From contig NZ_JAALLN010000009.1 of the NCBI RefSeq assembly GCF_011751075.1, positions 186,001 through 250,000 of the forward strand: a DNA stretch of 64,000 nt, read 5' to 3'. The translations under genes were made by a program, and so were the position numbers. Shown here one piece after another: positions 7,794-16,465 of the stretch; the stretch's first letter is position 1; each line of letters opens with the position of its first letter. The stretch is from Flavobacterium poyangense (GTDB taxonomy: Bacteria > Bacteroidota > Bacteroidia > Flavobacteriales > Flavobacteriaceae). Under the pieces are notes generated by a model. That model did no database searches, was not told the DNA's origin, and saw only the letters and a program-made list of their open reading frames with translations.

Positions 7794-8363
7794 TTATTGT
7801 TCCACACATCTGATGTTATCCATAAAGTACGTATTAGGATGATAAGTTTTACCATTCATTTCAGATACTAATTCACTTTTTACAATATAATCTTCGGTGT
7901 TGGTCAGGTATTTAATACGCATAATCGAAACCGGGGATTTTTTTAGATCTTCATAATTATCTTTCAGGAACATAAAAATACCGGTATTTACGCGATTGTC
8001 AAAACCTTTTTCGTCACGAATAAGAGTACCACAGGTTTCCTGATTGATATGTTTTAAAGTAACGATTTTTCCATTTTCTAGCTGCAGATATACTTTTGAA
8101 TTTTGATCAAAACAATTTGCTTTTATAAAGTCTTTGCTTTTTTGTATCAATTGGAAGTTTAGTGTTGGTAAACCATCGGTCTGTGCTAAAGTAAAGAAAA
8201 CATAATTGAAGCTTCCTCCAAAGTACTTCTCGCTCATCAGGAACTCATTTGTTAATTTATAACTACCAATGGAGTCATTGATGTTTGCGCTGTATTCACA
8301 TGGTTTTTGTGCAAATGCTGTAAAGGTTAATAGAAAAAAAGTTAGTGTAATTAGTTGTTTCAT
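7794..8363 (-). CDS. Exported protein of unknown function
   Basis: I chose the Met at 8363 because it gives a clean signal peptide (MKQLITLTFFLLTFTAFAQ) and leaves a 2-base gap after the methyltransferase gene; an upstream Met would overlap it. The mature protein is about 170 residues, with two cysteine-containing segments (ANCFDQNSK and NQETCGTLIRDE) and a C-terminal VRCVEQ-like end (NIRCVEQ). No family is recognised. It is probably periplasmic and co-transcribed with the upstream methyltransferase. Confidence 0.75.
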   Translation of the reverse strand: MKQLITLTFFLLTFTAFAQKPCEYSANINDSIGSYKLTNEFLMSEKYFGGSFNYVFFTLAQTDGLPTLNFQLIQKSKDFIKANCFDQNSKVYLQLENGKIVTLKHINQETCGTLIRDEKGFDNRVNTGIFMFLKDNYEDLKKSPVSIMRIKYLTNTEDYIVKSELVSEMNGKTYHPNTYFMDNIRCVEQ

Positions 8364-8365
8364 TT

Positions 8366-9547
8366 TTAAGTTATTTTTCTGCAAATTAAAACTATTTTGT
8401 TATCATTTTTATCAGTTGTGAAAAAACAATAGAGATTTCCGCCATTTTTTATTTTCCACTTTTTTCTAATGTTTTCTACGGTGTCGGGAAAGTTTCTCGT
8501 AGTAACATTTGCCTGCTGATTTAACAGTTCCGTTTTCATATCGCTTTTGTTGTACGAAATGGTTTTTTCGATCTCAAAAACTCTTCCGGGAAAATCAATT
8601 AACTCGTCTGCAGTGTATAAATGCGAATGTTTGTGGAGTTTGTTTATTTGATATACGGTACTAACTTCATCAAAACCACCGGATTTCATGATCGCCGAAT
8701 TGGGTTCGTACAAATATTTTTGAGGTAAATGATAAGTAGGGAAATCAGAATCATTGTCTAAAATAAACTCGAATGTTTCCTTTTTATCTTTTAAAAGATT
8801 AACTGTCTTAATCGTTATTGGACCTGAATACTGATTGTGAATTTCAAAAAGCAATTCTTTTACTTCATTTTCAAGTGCGATAATATGGATGTTTTTTACA
8901 AATTTTAATTCAGATAAACCCGCTGAAATATCTAATAGCGGAGCCGTTTTTATTAAAATTGAATTTGTTTTCTCAAAATAAAAAGGAAGCAATTCCGGAA
9001 CATTTGGCAAACAATCCCTGAGCATAAATACTTTGCCTTTTGCATCATTTCTTCGGGACGGATCAATATACATCCAATCCCATTTTTGGTTTGATTCACT
9101 TAGGACTGTAGTAGAATCTGCTGCGTAAAAAATACAGTTTTTAACTTGTAGTTGTTCAAAATTATGTTTTACTATAGCCGATAAATCTTCATTGATTTCG
9201 CAATGAGCTATCGTTTCGAAATTTTTTGAAAAGTAATAATCATCTACTCCAAAACCTCCTGTAAGATCAATTAGACTTGCTCCCGAAATTAAAGACGTTT
9301 TATAAACTGCCGTTTTTTCTGAAGAAGTCTGTTCTACAGAAATTTTACTTGGATAAATAATATTCTCTGTAGAAAACCAGCTAGGCAGTTTGTCTTTTGC
9401 CTTAGATTTGGCTTCGACTTGATTTAAAATTAAAATCCAGTCTACTTCCGGAAATGGGTTTTTCTGAAGTGCTAATTTTGAAATGGAGACACCACTATTT
9501 TGAGTTATAAAGTCTTGAATAGGTTTGCTTAAAATAGAAATGTTCAA
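8366..9547 (-). CDS. THUMP-like class I SAM-dependent methyltransferase
   Basis: A 393-residue protein. Residues about 85-190 form a Rossmann methyltransferase core: LIDLTGGFGVDDYYFS is the SAM-binding loop and DWMYIDPSRR is the DPSR catalytic-type motif of nucleic-acid methyltransferases. The C-terminal 100 residues match the THUMP-like domain usual in Bacteroidota members. Rna is the likely substrate by family. The start codon is TTG (9547), two bases past the stop of the AI-2E-type gene, indicating translational coupling in an operon with it and the following exported protein. Confidence 0.8.
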   Translation of the reverse strand: MNISILSKPIQDFITQNSGVSISKLALQKNPFPEVDWILILNQVEAKSKAKDKLPSWFSTENIIYPSKISVEQTSSEKTAVYKTSLISGASLIDLTGGFGVDDYYFSKNFETIAHCEINEDLSAIVKHNFEQLQVKNCIFYAADSTTVLSESNQKWDWMYIDPSRRNDAKGKVFMLRDCLPNVPELLPFYFEKTNSILIKTAPLLDISAGLSELKFVKNIHIIALENEVKELLFEIHNQYSGPITIKTVNLLKDKKETFEFILDNDSDFPTYHLPQKYLYEPNSAIMKSGGFDEVSTVYQINKLHKHSHLYTADELIDFPGRVFEIEKTISYNKSDMKTELLNQQANVTTRNFPDTVENIRKKWKIKNGGNLYCFFTTDKNDNKIVLICRKIT

Positions 9548-9549
9548 TG

Positions 9550-10641
9550 TTAGATTCTTTCGGTTAATACAGAGACAATTTTGTTGTTAGGGAAAAACTC
9601 TTTTAAAATTACTTTTACCATAGTAAATACCGGAATAGCGATAATCATACCCACAATTCCAAAAGTAATTCCACTGATTAAAATAACCAAAAAGATTTCT
9701 AACGGGTGCGAATTTACGCTTTTTGATGATATTATAGGTTGGCTGATGTTATTATCAATGGCCTGAACTACTAAAAATCCAATGATTACATAAATTGTAG
9801 TTGGTAGAATTTCGGATTGAAAGTCTTTCCCGATTAAACTGATCATAGTTAGAATTCCGGCTAAAGTGGTACCTATAATTGGACCGATATAGGGAATCAC
9901 ATTTAAGATAGCGCACAAGAAGGCAATAACGAAGGCGTTTTTATTGCCGAAAATGATTAATACAATCAGATAGAGAATAAATACAACGGTTAGTTGTAAT
10001 AATAGACCTATAAAGTATCGGGTTAGTAAATGGTTAATTTTAGTTATGGAGTTTAAAATTTTATCCTCATTGGTATCCGGAATAACTCTTCTGGCCTGAT
10101 CTTTAAAAGTATCCTGATCTTTTATGAAAAAGAAGGTAATAAAGAATACAGAAACCAATCCCATACCCATATCGGCCATAAATCCCATAATCGAATTGAT
10201 AAAACTTGTAAAATAACTGAAATCCAACATTGAAGTTATTTTGGATTCTTTCAGTACTTTATTTAAATCTACATGTTGAATATTGAAGTAAGTTTCAATA
10301 CTTTTTTCCGTCTCTATAAATTGCTGTTGCAAATGATTGGTGTCTAACAAAGACAGATTATTGGCCTGAGAGATAATCAAAGGAACAAAAAGCAGAATAA
10401 AACCAATCAGCATTAAGATAAAGAAAATGATTGTAGTTGAGGCAGCCAGTGAATTACCGAATTTTAGTTTATTCTTTAAAAACTGCACCAAAGGATTTGC
10501 AATCAGGCATAATATCAGAGAGATACAGAGGTATACAATTACGGTTTGTATCTCGTATAAAAAGTATAAGAGCGCTCCGGTTAATAAAATGGTGGCAAGA
10601 GCTCTTAAAATTCCGTTTGATATTGTTTTCGATGTGATCAT
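9550..10641 (-). CDS. AI-2E/PerM family membrane protein
   Basis: A 363-residue integral membrane protein with the family's layout: two to three N-terminal helices (about 12-85), a soluble central part (about 90-145), and a cluster of helices to about 340 with the conserved PYIGPIIGT and DNNISQPII segments. Members are called AI-2E family transporters, after the E. coli protein proposed to export autoinducer-2; some relatives act in ion/proton antiport. The substrate here is open. It is the first gene of an apparent operon with the methyltransferase. Confidence 0.85.
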   Translation of the reverse strand: MITSKTISNGILRALATILLTGALLYFLYEIQTVIVYLCISLILCLIANPLVQFLKNKLKFGNSLAASTTIIFFILMLIGFILLFVPLIISQANNLSLLDTNHLQQQFIETEKSIETYFNIQHVDLNKVLKESKITSMLDFSYFTSFINSIMGFMADMGMGLVSVFFITFFFIKDQDTFKDQARRVIPDTNEDKILNSITKINHLLTRYFIGLLLQLTVVFILYLIVLIIFGNKNAFVIAFLCAILNVIPYIGPIIGTTLAGILTMISLIGKDFQSEILPTTIYVIIGFLVVQAIDNNISQPIISSKSVNSHPLEIFLVILISGITFGIVGMIIAIPVFTMVKVILKEFFPNNKIVSVLTERI

Positions 10642-10701
10642 ATTTGGGCTTTAAAATAAAGTAAATATAGGAAAAGCTTTTTAATTTATTGTGAATGCAA
10701 A

Positions 10702-10730
10702 AAAAGCGGGATGAATGCCATCCCGCTTTT
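10702..10730 (-). terminator. Rho-independent terminator of first M43 gene
   Basis: AAAAGCGGGAT and ATCCCGCTTTT form an 11-base stem around a 7-base loop. On the minus strand it is followed by a T-run and lies just past the protease stop codon at 10753. Confidence 0.85.
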
Positions 10731-10752
10731 AAGTTTATTTTCAAATTTTGGT

Positions 10753-11715
10753 TTAGATTCCAAAAGCTGCTCTTGAACCACCGGCAACAAAAATGGCTGC
10801 CATTCTGCTTTTTTGTCCGTTAGAGAACATATACATACCAGCATCATCTGTGTAATCCATGTAGTTCATCGTCATTTCTACAGGAGTACCTGAACAAGTA
10901 CTGTAGTGAGGATAAGCAGGGATTCCGTAGTTTGCTGTGTTGTGAGTTGGTGTATCAGAAACTAAGTCACTTCCGCAAGTTGCATCTCCCCAGATGTGAC
11001 GTAAGTTCATCCAGTGACCTACTTCGTGAGTACCAGTTCTTCCTAAGTTAAATGGTGCATTAGCAGCTCCCGATAACCCGAAATATTTAGAATCGATTAC
11101 TACACCATCTGTAGCAGCTGCTCCTCCAGGAAACTGAGCGTAACCTAAGATTCCACCACCGATAGTACAAGACCACATATTAAGTTTTGTAGTAGGTGAA
11201 GTTGGCGCTATACCACCTTGAGCTGTTTTTTTCATGCCGTCACTTGTACCCCATGAAGTTTTTGTAGTAGATTTTCTGATCACCTGATCTAAAACAAATG
11301 AAATTCCAACATTAGCTTTCACTCCTGCAAATAGTGCTGGTACACTACCGTAGTCTGAATTTAATGCGTTAAAATCTTTGTTTAATACATCAATCTGAGA
11401 TTGAATTTGTGCTGCTGAAATGTTTTCTGCAGCTGTTCTGTATAAAACATTTACTACAACAGGAATTTGAACTTTACCGTTTACCAGTTTACCGGCACGG
11501 CCATTAAGAATTTGTTCAGCAGTAAAAGCCTCAATTTCATTCATTCTGATCGCTAAAGTCGGATCAGCTTTCATTTGAGCTGCTAATACTTCTTGAGATG
11601 CACATCCGCGATGCGCAGCCGCACTTGCTTCCGGGTTAGCTGAAGCGTCAGTTTGGTCATTTTGACATGAAAACAGCAAAAGTGCTGTTAATGCAGATAA
11701 GAAAACTTTTTTCAT
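10753..11715 (-). CDS. M43 (pappalysin-family) zinc metalloprotease lipoprotein
   Basis: A 320-residue protein with a lipoprotein signal (lipobox LLFSC, Cys17). The zinc site HEVGHWMNLRH spans residues 230-240 (ligands H230, H234, H240; catalytic E231), and a methionine turn MTMNYMDYT follows near 283-291, as in pappalysin-type M43 proteases. GWGTSD-like and FPGG segments before the active site are typical of the family. It should act at the cell surface or periplasm, anchored by lipid; no type IX sorting domain is present. A close paralogue lies just upstream at 12115 with the same gene order and upstream block, so this is a tandem duplication. Confidence 0.9.
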   Translation of the reverse strand: MKKVFLSALTALLLFSCQNDQTDASANPEASAAAHRGCASQEVLAAQMKADPTLAIRMNEIEAFTAEQILNGRAGKLVNGKVQIPVVVNVLYRTAAENISAAQIQSQIDVLNKDFNALNSDYGSVPALFAGVKANVGISFVLDQVIRKSTTKTSWGTSDGMKKTAQGGIAPTSPTTKLNMWSCTIGGGILGYAQFPGGAAATDGVVIDSKYFGLSGAANAPFNLGRTGTHEVGHWMNLRHIWGDATCGSDLVSDTPTHNTANYGIPAYPHYSTCSGTPVEMTMNYMDYTDDAGMYMFSNGQKSRMAAIFVAGGSRAAFGI

Positions 11716-11815
11716 AATAAAAGGGGTTTTTGTTATAAAATTGTTGATTAGTTAAACAATATGGCAATTTTATAACTAAATATTTAGTGTAACAAAAATT
11801 TTACAATAAATATTT

Positions 11816-11858
11816 TGTGAGAATTTTACAATCCCTTGTATAATCTAGTTCTTACAAA
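11816..11858 (-). promoter_or_regulatory. Conserved upstream block, M43 gene 1
   Basis: By my alignment this segment is identical at 37 of 43 positions to 13179-13221, upstream of the paralogous protease. The neighbouring bases are much less conserved. The shared core reads GAATTTTACAATCCCTT on the plus strand. It lies about 100 bases before the start codon, so it may be a regulator site or the -33 region of an unusual promoter. Confidence 0.45.
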
Positions 11859-12066
11859 AAAATGTCGTATTTTTTTAAGGAGAAATTTCTTTCAAAACTA
11901 TTTTTTTGTCGTCTATTACCTTCATAATGCATTTGTTAGCAAACCTTTTTTTGCGAAAAATCTGATAGTATTTTTATAACAATTTGGCTTAATTATGTTA
12001 ATTTTAGTTAAAATGCATTTTTGTTTTCAGAAATGTTGACTTAATAATAGAATTTAGAGATAAAAA

Positions 12067-12093
12067 AAATCGGGAAGCAATGCATCCCGATTT
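12067..12093 (-). terminator. Rho-independent terminator of second M43 gene
   Basis: AAATCGGGA pairs with TCCCGATTT across a 9-base loop, followed on the minus strand by a T-run. It lies just after the stop codon at 12115. Confidence 0.8.
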
Positions 12094-12114
12094 AAGTTCA
12101 ATTTTTGTGCTGTT

Positions 12115-13077
12115 TTATAGTGCATATGCAGCTCTTACGCCACCGGTAGCAAATATAGCAAGCATTCTGGCTTTTTGTCCGTTAGAGAACATATACATAG
12201 AATAGTTGTTCGTATAATCCATATAATTCATTGTCATTTCTACAGGAGTTCCTGCACAAGTACTGTAATGTGGGTATGCCGGTGCACCACTATTTGAAGT
12301 ATTGTGAGTAGGAGTGTCAGCTACTAAATCGCTTCCGCAAGTTGCATCTCCCCAGATGTGACGTAAATTCATCCAGTGACCCACTTCGTGCGTACCAATT
12401 CTTCCTAAATTGTAAGGGGCATTTGCAGCACCCGATAATCCAAAGTTTTTAGGGTCCAGTACCACTCCGTCAGTTGCGGCTGAACCTCCCGGAAATTGTG
12501 CATATCCAAGAATTCCGCCACCGATAGGGCAAGACCAGATATTAAGTTTTGTCGTTGGTGAAGTTGGAGCCAATCCGCCTGTTGCTACTTTTTTCATGGC
12601 ATCGCTGGTTCCCCAACTGGTTTTTGTAGTAGATTTTCTAATGACCTGATCCAATACAAACGTGATTCCTACATTTGCTTTCACAGGAGCAAAAAGAGCC
12701 GGAACACTTCCGAAGTCAGAATTGGCACCATTAAAATCTTTGTTTAGTACATCGATTTGTGATTGAATTTGTGCATTTGAAATGTTTTCTGCTGCAGTTC
12801 TGTACAATACATTTACTACAACATGAATGGTAATTGGACCTGCCAATGCACGACCGGTTGGGTTTGAAAGTGCTTGTTTGGCTGTAAAGGCTTCAATTTC
12901 GTTCATTCTGATCGCTAATGTCGGATCAGCTTTTAGTTGTGCTTCTAGTACTTCTTGTGTGGAACACCCAAGATGTTCTTCAGCGGCAGCAGTTTCTAAT
13001 TTTGAAGAGTCAGTTTGATCATTTTGACAAGAAAAGAGCAAAAGAGCAAAGAATGATGATAATAAAACTTTTTTCAT
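12115..13077 (-). CDS. M43 zinc metalloprotease lipoprotein, paralogue
   Basis: A paralogue of the protease at 10753 and very similar throughout, except in the 30 residues after the lipid anchor and around the N-terminal prodomain. I start it at 13077 (MKKVLLSSFFALLLFSCQN) because this aligns with the other copy; an in-frame ATG seven codons upstream (13098) is also possible. It has the same LLFSC lipobox, HEVGHWMNLRH zinc site and MTMNYMDYT turn. Retained catalytic residues in both copies suggest both are active, perhaps with different substrates or timing. Confidence 0.9.
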   Translation of the reverse strand: MKKVLLSSFFALLLFSCQNDQTDSSKLETAAAEEHLGCSTQEVLEAQLKADPTLAIRMNEIEAFTAKQALSNPTGRALAGPITIHVVVNVLYRTAAENISNAQIQSQIDVLNKDFNGANSDFGSVPALFAPVKANVGITFVLDQVIRKSTTKTSWGTSDAMKKVATGGLAPTSPTTKLNIWSCPIGGGILGYAQFPGGSAATDGVVLDPKNFGLSGAANAPYNLGRIGTHEVGHWMNLRHIWGDATCGSDLVADTPTHNTSNSGAPAYPHYSTCAGTPVEMTMNYMDYTNNYSMYMFSNGQKARMLAIFATGGVRAAYAL

Positions 13078-13178
13078 AATAATAGGGGTTTTTTTCATAA
13101 TTGTTGGTTTTTAGTTAAATAATAATGCAACTTTATGATAAAAAATTATTGTAAAAAAATATTTACATCAAAAAAATA

Positions 13179-13221
13179 TGTAAGAATTTTACAATCCCTT
13201 ATATAGCGTAGTTCCTACAAA
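13179..13221 (-). promoter_or_regulatory. Conserved upstream block, M43 gene 2
   Basis: Counterpart of 11816-11858 with 37 of 43 identical positions. It lies about 100 bases before the protease start and ends about 17 bases from the trmH-type gene stop codon at 13238, so it belongs to the protease rather than to its neighbour. Confidence 0.45.
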
Positions 13222-13237
13222 ATTATAATCATCTTAT

Positions 13238-13732
13238 TTAAGAAGTAAATTCATACAAAGCAATGCTCGCTGCTTGTACTACATTCATACTGCTGTTGTT
13301 ACCAAACATGTTTATATGAACAATTTGATGAGATATTTTTAATAAGTCGTCTGAGATACCCTCAATTTCACTTCCTATTAAAAGAGCAATCTTTTTGTTT
13401 TCAGGAATTTTGACTTCTTTAAGAGGTTTGCTCGTGCTGGCAATTTCCAAAGCGATAATTTCGAAGTCATTTTCGATTAAATAAGAAACTAAATCGTCTG
13501 TTTTCTCAATTATGGTATGAGGTACGTGAAGATGTGTGCTTCTTGAAGTTTTGTTGATTTTTCGGGGTGTCAGAGGAATGTCCTTACCTAAAAAGATAAT
13601 ATTTTCAACTCCAAAAGCTTCCGAAATTCTAAAAAGCGAACCAATATTCTGCTGAAAATAGATGTGATCACACACCAAGGTTATCGGAAACGTTTTTCTT
13701 TCAAATTGATTTTCTTCGTGAGTAAGCTGCAC
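13238..13732 (-). CDS. TrmH/SpoU-family RNA methyltransferase
   Basis: A 164-residue SPOUT methyltransferase without an extra N-terminal substrate-binding domain. The three SpoU motifs are visible: NIGSLFRISEAFG near residue 29 with the catalytic-type Arg, IALLIGSEIEGI near 113, and the knot segment NSSMNVVQAASIALYE near 146. It methylates ribose or base in tRNA or rRNA; the exact position cannot be read from sequence. It follows the DUF4159 gene by 10 bases and probably ends the tsaD-rsmE-DUF4159 transcript. Confidence 0.88.
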   Translation of the reverse strand: MQLTHEENQFERKTFPITLVCDHIYFQQNIGSLFRISEAFGVENIIFLGKDIPLTPRKINKTSRSTHLHVPHTIIEKTDDLVSYLIENDFEIIALEIASTSKPLKEVKIPENKKIALLIGSEIEGISDDLLKISHQIVHINMFGNNSSMNVVQAASIALYEFTS

Positions 13733-13742
13733 TTCTTAAGGA

Positions 13743-14381
13743 TTAATTGGTAAAAATGTAATTGATAATGTTAGCGCCCATTTTTAGAGCTTTGTCTCTT
13801 ACGGCAATCGGATCGTTATGTACTTCCGCATCTTCCCAACCATCACCAAGATCACATTCATAAGTGTATAAAAGCACTAATTTGTTGTCGATAAAAATTC
13901 CAAAAGCCTGGGCACGGGTTCCGTCATGTTCGTGAATTTTAGGAAGTCCGTTGGGAAATGGAAAAGGCTTCTGAAAAATAGGATGAGTAACCGGAAGCTC
14001 AATCAGATTATTGTTAGGGAATATTTTTTTGATCTCTTTTCGAATGTATTGATCCATTCCATAATTATCATCAATATGAAGAAAACCGCCACCTGTTAAG
14101 TAGTTTCTTAAATTGCTTACATCACTATCGCTGAAAACTACATTTCCATGTCCCGTCATGTGTACAAAGGGATAGGACAGTAAATCAGGATTGCCCGGCT
14201 CAACCGTAGAGGGTTTTGGTTTTATTCTGGTGTTAATGTTGGCGTTGCAAAACTGAATTAAATTTGGCAGCGAAGTAGGGTTGGCATACCAATCACCACC
14301 GCCACTGTATTTTAACAAAGCAATTTCCTGAGAAAAAGAAGAAACAGAAAAAAGTAATAACAAGTAAAATATTTTTTTCAT
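13743..14381 (-). CDS. DUF4159 domain protein, exported
   Basis: A 212-residue protein with a signal peptide (MKKIFYLLLLFSVSSFSQ) followed by a DUF4159 domain filling the rest. Typical features are GGGDWYANPTSLPNLI, the FVHMTGHGNVVFS strand, GGGFLHIDDNYGMDQ, and the ELPVTHPIF segment. The fold resembles glutamine-amidotransferase-like domains, and GHG and HIDD are conserved, but no catalytic role is established. It is probably periplasmic and sits between rsmE and the trmH-like gene. Confidence 0.85.
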   Translation of the reverse strand: MKKIFYLLLLFSVSSFSQEIALLKYSGGGDWYANPTSLPNLIQFCNANINTRIKPKPSTVEPGNPDLLSYPFVHMTGHGNVVFSDSDVSNLRNYLTGGGFLHIDDNYGMDQYIRKEIKKIFPNNNLIELPVTHPIFQKPFPFPNGLPKIHEHDGTRAQAFGIFIDNKLVLLYTYECDLGDGWEDAEVHNDPIAVRDKALKMGANIINYIFTN

Positions 14382-14430
14382 ACAATTATAAATTATCAGG
14401 TAATTTTTCTTTTAGTAAAAGTTACTTTGT

Positions 14431-14510
14431 ATCATTTCGACAAAGAAGAAATCACATTATTCGAAACTATTGTTACCGAATGTCGAATGTGATTTCTATC
14501 AAAGACAAGG
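14431..14510. repeat. Palindromic remnant of repeat family C
   Basis: AGAAATCACATT at 14447-14458 and AATGTGATTTCT at 14486-14497 are perfect inverted repeats. With the nearby ATCATTTCGACAAAG they resemble the ends of the 103-base elements at 24797 and 33478. The hairpin lies between rsmE and the DUF4159 gene and may reduce read-through. Confidence 0.5.
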
Positions 14511-14526
14511 CGTACCGTCATCTTAA

Positions 14527-15237
14527 TCAGGACAATTCATTAAAAAACACTACACTGTGGCAAGCTACAATTGCAGCTGTTTCTGTGCGTAAACGTGTAT
14601 TTCCAAGCGTAACAGGTTTGAAATTATTTTCTAAAGCCAGTGCAATTTCTTTTTCTGAAAAATCTCCTTCAGGACCAATCAGTAAAGTAACATTTTCATT
14701 TGGTTTTAAAACTTCTTTCAATGATTTTTTAGCTGTTTCTTCGCAATGTGCAATCAACTGTAGGCCATCCTTTTTTTGTTTCATAAATTCTTTAAAAGAA
14801 ATTGCCGGATTGAGCTTCGGTAAAAAAGTTTCATTGGATTGTTTCATTGCCGAAAGGATGATTTTTTCAAATCGTTCCGGATTTATTGCTTTTCGCTCAG
14901 AGCGATCGCAAAAAATAGGCGTGATTTCCTGGATTCCAATTTCAGTTGCTTTCTCCAGAAACCATTCGTAGCGATCATTCATTTTGGTTGGTGCAACAGC
15001 CAAATGCAAATGAAATTTTGGTTCAGCAGCTTTTTTTACTGATAAAACCTGAACCGTACATTTGTTGTCGGAAGCCAAAGTGATTTCTGTTTCAAACAAA
15101 AGACCTGAGCCATTGGTAACGTGTAAAATATCCGAATCTTTTTTTCGCAAAACCTTTATGATATGTCGGCTTTCTTCTTTATCAAAAGAAAAGCTTTCTG
15201 TAGTTTCGTCTATATTCGGATTATAAAATAATTGCAT
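14527..15237 (-). CDS. rsmE: 16S rRNA (uracil-1498-N3)-methyltransferase RsmE
   Basis: A 236-residue SPOUT enzyme of normal RsmE length. The N-terminal PUA-like domain (1-70) includes the EESRHIIKVLRKK segment; the C-terminal knot includes LLIGPEGDFSEKEIALA and LGNTRLRTETAAIVA, which bind SAM. It methylates U1498 of 16S rRNA in assembled small subunits. It begins 2 bases after the tsaD stop, indicating translational coupling. Confidence 0.95.
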   Translation of the reverse strand: MQLFYNPNIDETTESFSFDKEESRHIIKVLRKKDSDILHVTNGSGLLFETEITLASDNKCTVQVLSVKKAAEPKFHLHLAVAPTKMNDRYEWFLEKATEIGIQEITPIFCDRSERKAINPERFEKIILSAMKQSNETFLPKLNPAISFKEFMKQKKDGLQLIAHCEETAKKSLKEVLKPNENVTLLIGPEGDFSEKEIALALENNFKPVTLGNTRLRTETAAIVACHSVVFFNELS

Positions 15238-15239
15238 AA

Positions 15240-16262
15240 TTAAAATTGAATTCGCGCTTTCGAAACTACGGCAGAAGTTTCAAAACGATTTGATAAATAT
15301 TTTTGATAACCTACAATTCCAATCATTGCGGCATTATCTGTGGTGTATTCGAATTTGGGAATAAAAGTTTTCCAGCCGTATTTGCCTTCACTTTCTTTCA
15401 ATCGGGTTCTGATACCCGAATTGGCAGAAACACCACCACCGATGGCAATTTGTGTGATTCCGGTTTCTTTAACGGCTAATTTTAGTTTGTCCATTAAAAT
15501 TTCGATAATCGTATATTGTATGGAGGCGCAAATGTCATTTAGATTTTCTTCGATAAAGTTTGGATTTTCTGCTTTATTTTTTTGAATAAAATAGAGAATT
15601 GCAGTCTTTAAGCCTGAGAAACTAAAATCCAATCCCGGAACTTTTGGTTTTGTAAAGGCAAAAGCTTTTGGATTTCCTAATTGAGCATATTTATCGATAA
15701 GTGGTCCACCAGGATAAGGAAGTCCAAGAATTTTGGCACTCTTGTCAAAAGCTTCTCCCACGGCGTCGTCTGTGGTTTCGCCGATAATTTCCATATCAAA
15801 GAAGCCATTTACTTTTACAACTTGGGTATGTCCGCCACTGATAGTTAAGGCTAAAAAAGGAAAGTCAGGTTTGTCAAAACCTTCTTCGTCTATAAAATGC
15901 GCTAAAATATGGGCATGCATATGATTTACAGCAATTAGCGGAATCTGTAAAGCAAGGGATAACGATTTACTAAAAGAACTCCCCACCAAAAGAGAACCCA
16001 TTAAACCGGGTCCCTGCGTAAAGGCAATGGCTGTTAACTGTTCTTTTTGTACATTTGCCTTGCGAAGTGCCGCATCTATTACAGGAACAATATTTTGTTG
16101 ATGTGCTCTTGAGGCCAGCTCAGGGACAACACCACCATATTGATTGTGAATTAGCTGATTGGCAACAACATTGGAGAGTACTTTATCGTTATGTAAAACT
16201 GCAGCAGCAGTATCATCGCAGGAACTTTCGATGGCAAGAATAAAAACCTCTGAATTTTGCAT
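15240..16262 (-). CDS. tsaD: tRNA N6-threonylcarbamoyl-adenosine transferase TsaD
   Basis: A 340-residue protein of the Kae1/TsaD family. It opens with ILAIESSCDDTAAAV, carries the metal-binding HMHAH motif (H114 and H118), the GGHTQVV loop, and the IGGGVSANSGIRTRL nucleotide-binding segment. With TsaB, TsaE and TsaC it installs t6A37 on ANN-decoding tRNAs; none of these partners is in the window. It is first in a minus-strand run with rsmE, and is divergent to tamB across 200 bases. Confidence 0.97.
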   Translation of the reverse strand: MQNSEVFILAIESSCDDTAAAVLHNDKVLSNVVANQLIHNQYGGVVPELASRAHQQNIVPVIDAALRKANVQKEQLTAIAFTQGPGLMGSLLVGSSFSKSLSLALQIPLIAVNHMHAHILAHFIDEEGFDKPDFPFLALTISGGHTQVVKVNGFFDMEIIGETTDDAVGEAFDKSAKILGLPYPGGPLIDKYAQLGNPKAFAFTKPKVPGLDFSFSGLKTAILYFIQKNKAENPNFIEENLNDICASIQYTIIEILMDKLKLAVKETGITQIAIGGGVSANSGIRTRLKESEGKYGWKTFIPKFEYTTDNAAMIGIVGYQKYLSNRFETSAVVSKARIQF

Positions 16263-16290
16263 ATAAAGGCACGATTTTGGATTATATTTG
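16256..16290 (+). promoter_or_regulatory. Flavobacterial-type promoter for tamB
   Basis: TTTG at 16256-16259 and a perfect TAnnTTTG box (TATATTTG, 16283-16290) are 23 bases apart, within the range known for Flavobacterium sigma factor sites. Transcription would begin near 16296, leaving a leader of over 100 bases. The -33 box overlaps the first codons of the divergent tsaD. Confidence 0.6.
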
Positions 16291-16465
16291 ACAAATCAAA
16301 TTTCTAAATTTCTTTGATTGCCGGAAACGCCAAAATTAAAGAAATTTTATCAAAACAGCCGTCCTTTGTCTGTTCAAAATAAAATTAAAAGAAAACTAAA
16401 ATTATAGAGCTATCAGAAAAGTAAAAAAAATAATATCACGAACCCTAATTGGGTTAATTTTACTT

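Larger units (their letters stand above)
11716..12114. other. Spacer between duplicated proteases
   Basis: No gene here. It carries, from right to left, the terminator of the upstream protease (12067-12093), an AT-rich stretch, the conserved 43-base block (11816-11857), and the leader of the downstream protease. A TTG and a TAAAATTG box about 20 bases apart on the minus strand within the leader could be the promoter. Confidence 0.5.
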
